Notes under the pieces: model-generated
Databases searched by the model: none
Seen by the model: only the letters and a program-made list of their open reading frames with translations
What the model was told of the DNA's origin: nothing
Origin: Quillaja saponaria
Lineage: Eukaryota; Streptophyta; Magnoliopsida; Fabales; Quillajaceae
Length of the DNA stretch: 64,000 nt
Direction: 5' to 3'
NCBI GenBank assembly: GCA_029379385.1
Contig: CM055618.1
Location: forward strand, 5,714,134-5,778,133
Program-made: the position numbers and the translations under genes
Shown: in pieces, positions 1 to 12,720 of the stretch
Layout of the letters: each line of letters starts with the position of its first letter
Numbering within the stretch: the stretch's first letter is position 1

Positions 1-512
1 CTATGTCATGGATTTTGGAGGTAGTTGGGATCAACATCTTCCACTTATTGAGTTTGCTTATAATAACAATTATGAAAGCAGCATTCAAATTCCACCATTT
101 GAAGCATTATATGGGAGGAAGTATTAATCTCCGGTCTGATGGTTTGAAACAGGTGAGCATCAGCTATTGGGGCTAGAATTTTCAAGATACAGTGGAAAAG
201 GTACAATTGATCCGTGATAGGTTACGGATAGCTCAGAGCAAACAAAAGTCATATGCTGATAATCGTCGGAGAGAGTTGGAATTCGAAGTAGGTGATCACA
301 TGTTCTTGAAAGTTTCACCTTTTAAAGGCACCATGAGGTTCGGTAGGAAAGGTAAGCTAAGTCTGAGATTTATTAGACCTTTTCAAATCCTGGATACGAT
401 TGGAGCAGTGGTGTATAGGTTGGCATTACCTCTAGATCATCTGTCAATGCTCCAGAAGTATTTGCCAAACAAGTCTCATGTTCTAAAAGATTCAGGAGGT
501 GCAAGTAGATAA
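1..512 (+). pseudogene. Ty3/gypsy integrase C-terminal fragment (degenerate)
   Basis: The first 125 bases read in one frame as the end of a Ty3/gypsy integrase core, with motifs like [18 protein letters not shown] and PFEALYGR, followed by stop codons. From 192 a 106-residue open stretch continues with the integrase C-terminal region: IRDRLRIAQSKQKSYAD, then VGDHMFLKVSPFKG, then GKLSLRFIRPFQI, which matches the usual chromodomain-side tail of plant gypsy polyproteins. The element enters from the left edge of the window, so the core catalytic residues are not visible. At least one stop and a frame change between the two parts show it is not functional. The family assignment rests on motif order only. 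Confidence 0.85.
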
Positions 513-2338
513 GAATCTCTCATACAAAGAGCATCCAGTGGTAATCATTGATAGATAAGTCTGTTAACTTTGATAAAAGGTTATTCCTTCGGTAAAAGTT
601 ATATGGCAACATCACGAGGAACAAGAAGCCATTTAGGAATCTGAAGATGTATTGAAGCAATGATATTTGTATTTATTTGAATGATTCAGGTAAATGATAT
701 ACTTTATAACTTTTCATTTGGAATTTGAGATGATTTTTTTTTAAGGGATAGGATTATTATAACCCGATACATTAATAAATTGTCTCAAAAATTTTGTGTA
801 CAACTTTTGTATTTTAGGTGAAACAATAATAAATAAATTAAAGCTAAAGTGAATAAATATTCACATGTATATATAGATATATATATGCATGTATGAAGTA
901 AGAATAATAATATACCATGAATTTGCTTGACTTTGACTTAAATCCTTTAAGATTTTGTCTCGTGTAATTGTTAAATGTAAGACGTATTATAGCAAAGAAA
1001 TTCAAATTAAATGAGTGGATATATATATATATATATAACGCATATACGATTATAAATTTAGTAATTATTGACATCATAAATTAAAGCTTTGACCTTGACT
1101 TATATTACTTTACATTTTCTTCTCCTAAGGTCCATAAACCAGCTTTGTTTTCCTTAAAGTGTTAAAGCTTCTTCTTCTTGCTCTGTTTTTTTCACACCTA
1201 TTGCATTACCTTGGTGTCCATGTTTTCTTACCCGTTGCAGCCAAGGTAGAGACAACTTAGAATCCAAAATCAACACATTTTTCTCTTTTTTGGTTACTCT
1301 TGCAACCACCTTTCTTAGCTTAATTGTGTAGGGAACCAAGTCAGCCTTTAGAAGCCAACCTCCCCTATTTTGAAGGCAGCAATTTGTTTCAAGTTTTCAC
1401 GACATCAAGACTCCTAATTATCCGTGAAAGGGTATGGTTAATTGTGAAATTAGGCCTTGGGAGTATGCTTGGGGTTTGGCAGCTGGTTACAGTAATTTGT
1501 AGCCATGGGCAGCAGTTTTACACCAGCTGCCCTATAGCTTATCCTTCACCATACTCAACAGCTACCTGTGTGGGAGCTGCAATAAATCTGGCATTGATAA
1601 GGTTGCTAGCAACAGTTTAGAAGGTTTAGTTGTGAGCTTTATTGAAGGCGACCACTCCTTTTGTTTGTGGTAATACTATGATATATAATCTTGTTTATAA
1701 GAATAGGTGATGAGTAGAAGTAAGGTTTAGGAAACTATAAATAATAGTAGGAATATTGGATTTGTAGGATAGTTACATAATTGTTAGGAACTAAACTTTG
1801 AAAGTTGAATATGTTAATAGTGAAATTATATGATTCTAGGTTTGATAAAAGTAAATGATTAGCGTAATTTAAATTTAATATGAGAATTGTTTACTTATGT
1901 TAAAGTGTAGTGTAGCTATATAAATAATTATACATGCACATCAATAAAATTAACCAATGCCTTTAGGATGTTTGTAAAAATGCCACAAAGAAATTAACAT
2001 TGAAGGAATGTAAGAAATTTATCATATTTTGAATGATTAATAAAATATTTAAAATTAGTTATGTTCATGATAAGACTGTATAATTTAAGTTTCCAGCTAA
2101 CTTTAGATAATTAATATAAGTTGAATTCGGTAATTGAAACATGAGTAGTTTAAGGATCATTAAAAGGGTGTTCATTGTATTAGGAGGCATGCATATATCT
2201 ATATAAGCACATACATGCGAATTGGGATAAAATAAGTATACTAGATATTCGACAAATATTTTAAAAAGATTAGTTCGTTGAATGTATACATATGTAGGAT
2301 TGAGAATTAGTAGATTTAATTATGGAATGTTTACTCTA

Positions 2339-2389
<51 letters not shown>

Positions 2390-2394
2390 TTTAT
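513..2394. other. AT-rich sequence, probably decayed LTR-element DNA
   Basis: No gene is supported here. The stretch follows a gypsy integrase tail and precedes gypsy-LTR-like sequence, so it is probably the 3' noncoding part and LTR of the same element, but no LTR border was found. Short open stretches at 844-1077 (minus), 1154-1339 (minus) and 1324-1620 (plus) have no recognisable domain. Confidence 0.4.
2343..2386. repeat. (AT)n microsatellite
   Basis: An uninterrupted TA/AT dinucleotide run of about 44 bases. Shorter AT runs lie near 1017-1036, 4495-4510, 4601-4622 and 48788-48811. Confidence 0.95.
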
Positions 2395-3145
2395 GATTTT
2401 CAGCTCCGAATCGTGTTGAGGATATACCAACACCCTCGCATCCTAGACGGAATGACAAACCATATTCTTGAGCTTTGTGAGTAAATTACGGGCTCTTTGA
2501 TTGCTTGATAAATATGTGCAATTGTTTAAGCGTAATTTAGTAAAGTTGTTTGTATTTAGTGGTATATTGGAATATGCAGTGTTTAATTTGAGTTACTTGA
2601 ATTATGTTTGATGTGTGAAATTGTTTGTGGTTGATAAGAGCCAATAAAGAAAAAATCTCCAAAATGATTTTTACTTTCAAAATAGAATCCAAGTGCACCT
2701 AGGATATTCTGAGACATTCTGATTTGATAAATATGATCGAGTACTTACCCTTGGTGGGATGGTTATGGATGGATGATATATTTGTTGTGCTGGCGCACAA
2801 CTACCTAGTGGGAGGATATTTGTTGTGCAGGTCTAAGTTACTCTAATTGACCCTTTATGTGCTTTGAATGATTTAAGTGTTCTGATTACTTTGTTTGAAT
2901 TGTGAATTTTGAATATTTTGATTGATTTATTCATCTTGTGTACTACATAAATTGTGATCTGATACTTATATATACGTAGTGTACCATTGAATTAAGACAT
3001 AAAACATGGCTACATGAGTTTTTTAATTTATATGTGTTCTTTATGCTTTGATTGATGTTAGTACCTTTAGGGTACGTTTTTCACTCACTGAGTCTTTGTG
3101 ACTCACTCTCTTTCCTTTGTTGTTTTTTTAGTATCGGGAGATCAG
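2395..3145 (+). repeat. Gypsy-type LTR fragment, first of three related copies
   Basis: This stretch shares several blocks in the same order with 5775-6475 and 7800-8515. They are a GAGGATAT(A/T)CC-type block, a block around GTTGATAAG(A/G)GCCAA, and a terminal block with GGGTAC followed by ACTCACTGAGTCTTTGTGACTCAC. The last block is typical of LTRs of Tekay/Del-like plant gypsy elements. The other two copies resemble each other much more closely than this one, so this is an older or different family member. TG/CA ends and a target-site duplication were not located. Confidence 0.6.
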
Positions 3146-3319
3146 TAATCGTGGGTTAGGGATTCGTGACTTGTTGAAAATCTTGTGTCCTTTGGGCATC
3201 CCTCATTCCCTTCTATACTATAGGCTTTCTGGACATATAAGACACAGTTCTAAATTGTGAAAATAGGCTAGAGGCTTATACACTAATGACATCCAACTTT
3301 TTTACATTTTGCTTATGAA

Positions 3320-3690
3320 TCTGTTAAAACTAAAGAAGGCTGATCAAGATATGTCCATTTATTTGGGTAGGGTTTAGAATTTCATAGCTAAATTTGCTGA
3401 GATATTATCTTTTACCACTAATCTTCCAAACCAAAAGGCACAAATGGACAAACTATTCATGATTCTCACTTTGTATGGCATTCGAGCTAATTTTGATCCA
3501 GTTCGCTATCAAATACTAGCTAGTCCTACTATTCCTTCCATGGAAGACATGTTTGCTCAGCTGTTACGTATCTCTTCTCCGATATTAACACTTGTTGAGG
3601 CTACATCTCCTTATTCATTAGTCTTGATCTCCCACTCTAGAACTCGTGAAGGTCGGGTCGAGGTTGTTGAAGAGTCCCCAATGTGGCACA
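3320..3690 (+). pseudogene. Ty1/copia gag fragment
   Basis: The frame open at 3444-3821 contains LFMILTLYGIRANFDPVR followed by QILASPTIPSMEDMFAQLL. This is the conserved end of the gag-polypeptide (UBN2-like) domain of copia elements. Upstream, related sequence in another frame includes a block like MSIYLGRV. Around 3640-3690 a glycine/arginine-like stretch leads towards PQC, resembling the start of the zinc-knuckle region. The remainder of a copia polyprotein of the same style occurs only at 10.4 kb, so this may be the 5' piece of that element. Frame changes show it is dead. Confidence 0.7.
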
Positions 3691-3699
3691 TTACCTCAT

Positions 3700-4924
3700 T
3701 TATAGATTTATTCATCAATATTCAATGTCTTAGTAAAAACCTTAAGGTAGTAGTAACTAGTTTTTTTTCACCTTATATATACGCCTTACTTGATTTAAAA
3801 TTTAAACCTCCCTGTATGTAATATTATTTTAAGCCATACACTTAATTCCTTGTAACTTGTACCTTACTCAGTCTTTCTTTTCTTGATCTGTATACTTTAT
3901 ACCTCTTGCTTTCTTGAATACTTCTTTGTGTATACATGTATTCCACTACTATCAAAGTATTATATCAATTAGGTATGTTACACAAATTATGATTTGATTG
4001 TTAAATCCATATTTACTCTTTCTTAGTTTTATAGTTAATCTAAGTTCAAGAACTACTTTATTCATGTAACCTTAATTCTTGCTTTACATTTACCGACACC
4101 ATGCATTCAACAAATCAAGCCTTTAAATTTAGGCAATATGGAGACTCAGCTCCAAGTCTTTCTTTTATTTATTTTAATTACATATACTAACTAGTAAATA
4201 AACCCCTAGAACACTTCTTACAGTTTTATACATAGACAAACCCTGTCCAAGAGTTTACTTTCCAAAAAGTTAACTACTAACTATCTAACTATGTTTTTAC
4301 ATGGGTAACCTAGTGTACACCATAGTTAAATGATACACCCCATCATCCTCTTCCACTTCATATTCGCATTCCGATTTCCTAAGACTCTTGTATATCTATT
4401 TCTCCTCCTTCCATTTTAGCAAAATACACGTAACAACATTCTGTTATAACCTAATAATTTAATGTGTGTGTAAGAATTCTCGTATGTAATTGTGTATATA
4501 TATATATATTATCAGTGGTTTATTTATGTGCACTAAATAAGAAAATCACATATAAGAATTTGACTGAGGTACAACTTTATTGGTGTGTACTATCTATAAA
4601 TATATATATATATATATATATAAGTATCTCTCAAGGTTTAATATAAGCCATTCAAAAATTCTTATTTTATTCTACCTAGTTTGACTATTCTGCTTAATCA
4701 ATACACGATTTTGTTTATCTCCTTTGATGGTCTTCCTCCCTTGTGACCGACTTAGTTCTTTCTTTCCTTTTGCCATGTCTCTTTCTTTCTTGTTGGTGAA
4801 CGGCTGGTCATAATGGGCAGAGAAGGTGTTATGGTTGGCGTGTATGATCCTTCTCTTGGTGAGTAACCTTGCTTTCTCATTGGCAGGTTATGGGATTGAG
4901 AATCTGAGAAAGTTTGAAAGCTGA
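3700..4924. other. AT-rich intergenic or TE-derived sequence without recognisable gene
   Basis: No coding similarity was recognised. The stretch lies between the copia gag fragment and a 2-kb direct duplication, and probably belongs to the material that separates the two copia halves. Confidence 0.4.
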
Positions 4925-6946
4925 AATTCAGCTTACTCTAGGACGCTACCAGCTAGGGTTTAGTTTCCTTGTTAGGGCGGTCACACACTTAGCTTTCCTT
5001 CTCTTGTCGTTGCATATGTTTGGGTATTAGGGAAGCATATCTTCAGAAATTCCAGCAACAGGTGGAGGAAGTACAGCCTTGGTTAGCTGGGAAAAATATT
5101 CCCTGTTTTGCCATGGGTCATTTTCCCCCTTGCTGCCGAGTCAATTGTTTAAGTTCCTATCTGCTTGTGCTTGTGTTGTCTAAGTGTTGCCGTGAGAAAG
5201 GAATGCACAGAGGAAAATGAAAGGCAGCAGCTGATGATGATTTGCTGAGTTCCCTGTTTTTGGCCTATTGAAGTTGAGTTGGGGAAAAAGTATTTTATGT
5301 CTTTTGGGGATTCAAGTGGCATGTGAAAATAGGAGGCAGTAAGTTGTACGTGGGGAAATTCATTTCCTTGATTTTGGAACAGCTCTTTAATGTGTTCATT
5401 AGATTTTTTTTGAATGTTAATTCTATTATGAAAAGCATATAATTTATGTTCCTAATTGGGAGTTAAAGAATAAACAAATTGAAAAGAATGCAAGTAGGCA
5501 AATATAGAAAAGTTAAGGGTGAGACTAAAATTAAAATGGAAATCATACTAACATTAAAGAGTTTGATTGAGCTTGAAAACTAGATTAAATTTAATTAACC
5601 ATTTAATATATAAACTAAACTAGGAATAATTAAAAATAAGAATGGATAGTTTAAGCTCCGGATTAATTCTAAATAATTAATTAAGTTTAATTTAAAAAAT
5701 GGGAATGTACGAGAATTAGGGAATTAATTGGTTACACTATGATCGTGTTAATTGATGTGCGAACTTTATTTTTTAGCACTAGGGAGTGTCGAGGATATTC
5801 CGACATCTTCGCAGACTGGACGAATTGACGAATCACGCTCTTAATCTAGTGAGTGACTTATGTGCTATATGGTTATCAGATTCCTGTGTGTGTGACTATA
5901 AGTATATTTGAATTTTTGGGTGTAAGACAAAATTAGCAAATAAGAAATTTTAGTGTTTTAATTGGATGATACGTGATTAACATTGACTGTGATTGATAAG
6001 GGCCAACACATGAAGATTTTCTGAAAAATGGTTTTCATTTTTGAAATTAAAATCCAGGTGCACCAAGGTTATTTGAACTTGAAAGTTTATATGAGTTATC
6101 CTGATTTTGACAATTATTTGAAAACTATTAGAGTGCTCAGCCCCGGTAGGATGGAGTTGTGTACGGAGAATCACTTGTTGTGAGAGCACATAAATGCCCG
6201 GTAAGGGAGATATTGTTGTGCGAGCCTGAGTTACTCGTTGGCCCTTTGATTATTAAATTGGTTGTTTCATTGTTGATTGACTTGTATGAATTGTTTGCTA
6301 TTTTGGGACTGTGAACTGTGGTTGTATAATCATGATAGTCATGTACGTGCATCAATAGATTTAAATGAGTTGTAAATTATGATATATGTGTTGTATGATG
6401 TTGTTACCCATAGGGTACATGATTTACTCACTAAGTCTTTGTGACTCACCCTTTCCTTTGTGGTTATTTTTTTAGTTTTCAAGAAACCGCTATTGATTGC
6501 TATATAATGCTACCTGCCGACTCTGTAGCGGCAAGGTATATTTCGGATATCACATACTTAGAGCATAATGGATGATACTTGCAGTCACACTAGGTGTTAT
6601 GTATTATTGATATATATGTATATATATACATGTATTGAGTCCACCATGGTGATTACATGTTTTGTCAGGAGCGGAACTCTCCTATATATTTTAATATTAT
6701 AATTTACTATTGACTTTGCAACCAGGTTGATTATATATGTGATGGGTATGTTCCACTATACGGAGAACCTCTACCAATATTTTTAGTTATCCTTTACATT
6801 TAACTATCAATACTGAATTCTATTTTAACTCTATAATATTTTTGGTAGTCTTAACTATAAAATATTTCTAAGTTGTGATGCATATTACTTGAATATTCAA
6901 GATTATGGGGGAATGGACACCCATTCCTCCTGCCTGTCATACCTCT
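4925..6946 (+). repeat. 2-kb direct tandem duplication, unit 1 (gypsy-LTR-like)
   Basis: Unit 1 begins AATTCAGCTTACTCTAGG and ends CTGTCATACCTC. The same sequence starts again at 6950 with only scattered substitutions and small indels, a period of about 2,025 bases. It holds a GGGCGGTCACACACTTAGC block, a GGATATTCCGACATCTTCG block and the ACTCA...GAGTCTTTGTGACTCAC block also seen in the older gypsy LTR fragment at 2395-3145. No coding domain was seen. It could be two adjacent LTRs of one family or a segmental tandem duplication. Confidence 0.8.
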
Positions 6947-6949
6947 GAC

Positions 6950-8983
6950 AATTCAGCTTACTCTAGGCGCTACCAGTTGGGGTTTGGTTTCCTTGTTAGG
7001 GCGGTCACACACTTAGCTTTCCTTCTTATTTCTTTGCATATGTTTGGGTATTAGGGAAGCAGCTTATCTTCAGAAATTCTAGCAACAGGTGGAGGAAGTA
7101 CAACCTTGGTTAGTTGCGAAAAATCTTCCTTGTTTTGCCGTGGGTCATTTTCCCCTTGCCGCAGAGTCAATTGTTTAAGTTCCTAGCTGCTTGTGCTTGT
7201 GGTGTCTAAGTGTTGCCGTGAGAAAGGAACGCATAGAGGAAAGTGAAAGGTAGCAGCTGATTTTGATTTGTTGAGTATCTTGTTTTCAGCCTATTGAAGC
7301 TAAGTTGAGGAAAGAGTATTTTATGTCTTTTGGGGATTCAAGTGGCGTGTGAAAATAGGAGGCAACAAGGTATATGTGGGAAAATTCATTTCCTTGATTT
7401 TGGAACAGCTCCTTTGATGTGTTCATTAGATTTTTTTTAATGTTAATCGTATTATGAAAAGCATATAATTTATGTTCCTAATTGGGAGTTGAAGCATAAA
7501 CAAATTGAAAAGAATGCAAGTAGGCAAATATGGAAAAGTTAAGGGTGAGACTAAAAGTTAAATGGAAATTATACTAACATTAAGAGTTTGATTGAGCTTA
7601 AAAACTAGATCAAATTTAACTAACCATTTAATATATAAACTAAACTAGGAATTGTTAAAAATAAGAATGGATAGTTTAAGCTCCGGATTAATTCTAGATA
7701 ATTAAATTAAGTTTAATTTAAAAAATGGGAATGTACGAGAATTAGGGAATTAATTGGTTACACTATGATTATGTCAATTGATGTACGAACTTAATTTTTC
7801 AGCTTTAGGGTGTGTCGAGGATATTCTGACATCTTCAAAGACTAGACGAATTAATGAATCACGCTCTTAATCTAGTGAGTGACTTATGTGCTTTATGGTT
7901 ATCAGATTCCTGTGTGTGTGACTATAAGCATATTTGAATTGTTGGGTGTGAGACAAAATTAACAAATAAGATATTTCAATGTTTTAATTGTATGATACAT
8001 GATTGACATTAACTGTGGTTGATAAGGGCCAACATGTGAAAATTTTCTAAAAAGTGGTTTTCATTTTTGAAATTAAAATCCAGGTGCTCCTAGGTTATTT
8101 GAACTTGAAAGTTTATATGAGTTATTCTGATTCTAACAATTGTTTAAAAACTATTGGAGTGCTCAGCCCCTGGTAGGATGGATTTGTGTATAGAGAATCA
8201 CTTGTTGTGTGGGGGCATAATTGCCGGGTGGGGGAGATATTGTTATGCGGGGCTGAGTTACTCGTTGGCCCTTTAATTGTTAAATTGGTTGTTTAATTGT
8301 TTATTGACTTGTATGAATTGTTTGCTATTTTGGGATTGTGAACTAAGTGAACTATGGTTGTATGATCACGATAGTCATATACGTGCATCAATAGATTTAA
8401 AAATGAGTTGTAAATTATGATATATGTGTTGTATGATGCTGGTACCTGTAGGGTACATGATTTACTCATTGAGTCTTTGTGACTCACCCTTTTCTTTGTG
8501 TTTAATTTTTTAGTTTTCAGGAAACCAAAGTTGATTGCTATATAGTACTACCTGCCGACTTTGCAGCGGCAAGGTATATCTCAGATATCGCATACTTGGA
8601 GCATAATAGATGATACTTGCAGTCACCCTAGGTGTTATGTATTATTGATATATATGTATATATATACATGTATTGAGTCCACCATGGTGATTACATGTTT
8701 TGTCAGGAGCGGAGCTCTCCTATATATTTTGATATTATAATTTACTAATGACTTTGTGACCAGGTTGATTATATATGTGATGGGTATGTTTCACTGTATG
8801 GGGAACCTCTGCCAATATTTTCAGTAATCCTTTACATTTAACTATCGATACTGAATTTTATTTTCATTCTATAATATTTTGGGTAATCTTAACTATAAAA
8901 TATTTTTAAGTTGTGATGCATATTACTTGAATATTCAAGGTTTTAGGGGTATGGACACCCATTATTCCGGCCAGTCATACCTC
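6950..8983 (+). repeat. 2-kb direct tandem duplication, unit 2
   Basis: Second copy of the 4925-6946 unit. It continues a little beyond the shared end with TTTTGGGGGTTTGACA (to 9001), which resembles the 3' terminus of a plant gypsy LTR (ending in TGACA). Unit 1 lacks this terminus and runs directly into unit 2, so the copies are not two complete LTRs with identical ends. Confidence 0.8.
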
Positions 8984-8996
8984 CATTTTGGGGGTT

Positions 8997-10403
8997 TGAC
9001 ACATTCAAGCACAATGATTAACATGACTATCAAGTACTAATCAATTAGCTTTCATCCTGCACATTAACATTTTAAAATGTGAGACATAAATCTTAACATG
9101 TATCATGCATTATATTTTCAAAAAGGAGAGTTGATGTGTAGCTGGAAATAATGGAGATATAATGGTTTTTTCTCATGCAAGCACTTTTCTCATATAGCCA
9201 TTTCTTTCTTTTCAATATGCAAACCCGGGACATGTCTTACAAGGACTATGTGTACACTTTCTTTGTACTGCCTTTTTATAGTAGGATCCATACTGTGAGC
9301 ACTTCTTTTGGTGCTTGGTGAACTTCGGCTAACATGTTGTAAAGACAATGCTACAAGTGCTAAAAACCATGCAAAAAGTTACACATACATGTTTCTATTT
9401 TCACACAAGCTCATTTTCTCATAATACATGCCTTTTTCTAAGAAGAGTTTTGAAAAGTAAAATTAAGATTTTTTAGTTTAATAAAAACAATAGGATAAGG
9501 AAACACATGAATACATGTCTTTGCTTTTTACTCTTGCTTTGAAACTTCCTACACGAGAACTCCTTCTTTGAACTCTACTAAGTCTCTTTTTAATTGCTTT
9601 CTTGAACTCACCTTGCTCATTTCAGCCATCCCTTCCCCTATTTATAGCCCACAGTTTCACTTAGGGTGTTAGGAGAAAGATGGAGGTGATTTTCCATTTT
9701 ACCCCGCTATTTTTCAATATTTACAAGTTTATCCTACACTTGTCAAATTTGCATGCCACTTGTCAACTTTATATTTCACATGTGAGTTTTTCCTCTCCAC
9801 TTGTAAAGTTTTCATTTTCTCCCTAGATCCTTTAATGATTATGGACCCACCTATTATTCTAACATTCCTCCTTATAATCCCATAATTATTAAATAGCCAC
9901 CTCGTACTCTCATATTCTTCCACATGCCCCTATCCTTTACACCTATACCTTGCCACATAATCCCATAATTATTATATGGCCACCTAGTACTTTCCCATTG
10001 TTCCACATGCCCATTTCATTTATTACAAACTTTACACCTTTTCACCCATGTTTCCTTTCTTTGCAAGGAGGTATATTTTATTATTTTTCCTTTTCCCTCA
10101 TATTTCCGTTTCTTGCAAGTATACATATATTTTATTATTTTCCTATTTCTTGAACTCCCTTGTCCCTATAGCTTCTTCTCCAAGACATCTTCCATGTTTG
10201 TATAATATATTTCCTTCCTAATCTCATGGATTCCTAATTGAGTACATGGTATTTTATACATACCTAACATACACATGTATTTTTTCTATACTTAATAAAT
10301 ACATAGAATAACACTTATGAATTAGTTAATAAATTTTTATAACCCAATTGGCTTATAATATATTTACTCACATTATAATTAAATTTATTTTAGAGGATAT
10401 TAC
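8997..10403 (-). mobile_element. Minus-strand gypsy-like LTR (probable)
   Basis: Read on the minus strand, the sequence starts at 10403 with TGTAATATCC and contains a promoter-like CTATAAATAGGGG around 9636-9650, the layout of a plant gypsy LTR in reverse. The left border is placed at the TGACA near 8997 but is uncertain. No matching target-site duplication or primer-binding site was found. No coding sequence is present. Confidence 0.5.
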
Positions 10404-10429
10404 ACCCAGTGCACTCATTATAACAAGAT

Positions 10430-12720
10430 AACAATACCAAGAAAAAGTGTTACTAGTTGATTGGTTATCCAAATGCTACAACTAACATTGTTAGTTTGCC
10501 ATTCCAACTGAAGTCTCACCATCTAAAAACAAGAATTTTAATGCCTCATTATCAACTTCTGACTATGATAACTTCATATGGTATCAGGCTACCTAACAAT
10601 TTTGTCATCTATCTTTCTCATACCTCTTTTGACACTTAGGTTCTTGATTCTAGTGTTGTTGATCACATATTTGGCAACCCTAATTTTTGTTCTTCTAGTA
10701 TTAGTAATCGAACATCACTTTCTACTGTCAGTTTAGCCAAGGGTTCCATAATCGTTGGTAAAGGTATAGGTTAACCTAAACCTTTGTCTTATTTACTTTT
10801 AGAGTTATGTCTCAGATTATTCATTCAGCCTAACTTTTGTTAGTCAATGGGCTTGTTCCCTCTATTATTCTGTCCCTTTCATTGATGATTCCTTTATAAT
10901 ACAAGACCGACGTATGAGATGGACGACTAGAACAAGGCATGACTCACAAGGCCTCTACCATCTTACGACATTACCTACAAGCTTAGAAATAGTCAGTTGG
11001 GTCATTCTAGTCTATCAAAACAAGATGGTTCCTTATTTTTCATCTTTAAATTATGAGTCATGTCAGCTTGGCAAGCACACACATGCTTCGCTTCCAACAC
11101 GTGGTCATTTTTAGAGTAAAGTTTTCCTTTCATCTTGTTCATAAAATGTCTAGGGTTCTCGTCGTGTCAATTCATCTTTAAAATTTTAGTTTTTGTTATC
11201 TTTATTCATGAATATTCTTGTTGCACTTAATTATTTATAATGAAAAATCGTTTGAGTTCTTTTCTATATTCCAACAATTTTGTACTGAAATTAAAAAACA
11301 ATTTGGTGTTTCTATTCACATTTGGATAATACACATTTTCAGCACTTTATGATATCCTAAGGTATGTTTCATCAATCATCTTGTTCTCACACCCTTAACT
11401 AAATGGAGTTTTTTGAATGGAAAAATAGACATTTAATTAAATTCGCTCACAATGTTCCACACTTTGGTTTTAGCTGATGTTATGTCATTAATCACATACC
11501 ATTTTCCGCATTGGACAATAAAATTCTGCATGCCATTCTCTTTTCTAATCATCCCTTATATTCACTTTCATCTCACATCTTTGGTTGCACTTATTTTGTT
11601 CATGATCTAACATCTGGACAAGATAAACTCTCTATTAATTCAATAAAGTGTATATTATTAGGTTATTCTCATCTTCAAAATGATATAAGTGTTACTCTGT
11701 ATATAAGAATTGTTACATTACCTTTAGCTTCATCTATATTACCTTCTTTGAGAAATCTCTATTCTTTTTCTCAACTATTTCCGAGTCACCTTCTATCTCT
11801 GAGGCTATTTCAGCTCTTTATCTTAAACTATATGAACCAGCACCTTCTGTATCAATGCCTAAGTCTTCTACCTCATCCTATCATCCTCTCTAATTTTACC
11901 ATCATTGTTCTCGACCTGATCCTCTAGCAGACACTGGTGAGATACCTGATCACTGATGATGTACTTGATGACTTACACTCTACACCAACTTCTATCGTGC
12001 CACAGATCCTTCTCCGCCACTTATTCTTTGAAGAAGTAACCATTCAACTTGTATACCTTATCTTATTCATACTTTTTTGAGTTATCATTATTTCTCTTCA
12101 CCTTCTTATGCACTTGTATTCTCTTTGTCCTTTATTTATATTCCAAAGTCTACCTGTAATGCTCTTACTCATCCCAAATAATGGTACACCATGGTTGATA
12201 AAATGGATGCTTTACATACTAATGGTACTTGGTAACTGGTCCCTTTGCCTCTGGGCAAATCTACAGTTGGTTGTAAATGTGTATACACTGTGAAAGTTCT
12301 ATTGATCATTTAAGGGCCAGATTGGTAACAAAAGGCTACACTCAGGTATATGATGTGGACTATTTAGAAACTTTCTCTTCTATTACTAAAATTACTTTAT
12401 GTCAGGGGTTTCATCTCTCTTGTTCCTGGTTTTTATTAGCCACTTAATCAGTTGGACATCAAGAATGCTTTCTTACATGATTACCTTGATGAAGAAGTTT
12501 ATAGAGCACCACTTGGTTTTGTTGCTCAGGAAAGAAGTCAGGTATGGTGTGTAAATTGAAGAAATCTCTATATAGCATAAAACTAGTCTTCCCGAGCCTA
12601 ATTTGGTAGATAAAGTAAAGTTATCCTTAGTTTTGGCTCTCAGAGCTGTATTATTAATCATTCGGTTTTCTACAAACATACATCTAGTGTCCTTTTTCTA
12701 CATGAACTTAAAAAAAGTCA
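10430..12720 (+). pseudogene. Ty1/copia polyprotein remnant (protease, integrase, RT)
   Basis: Several frames carry copia motifs in the right order. A protease-like VLDSSVVDHIFGNP lies near 10640, with the catalytic DSGA box decayed. An integrase-associated LGHSSLSK block follows near 11000. The stretch FGCTYFVHDLTSGQDKLS with KCILLGYS near 11580-11680 is the typical copia integrase-to-RT linker. RT start motifs follow: GCKCVYTVKV near 12270, ARLVTKGYTQ near 12315, QLDIKNAFLHDY near 12445 and GFVAQERS near 12515. Stops and frame changes are frequent, and the RT active-site (Y/F)xDD block was not seen. RNase H and an LTR are not recognisable. Confidence 0.8.

Noticed and set aside
844..1077. 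A hydrophobic Tyr/Ile-rich minus-strand protein
   Set aside because: Composition follows from AT-repeat DNA; no domain and no gene context.
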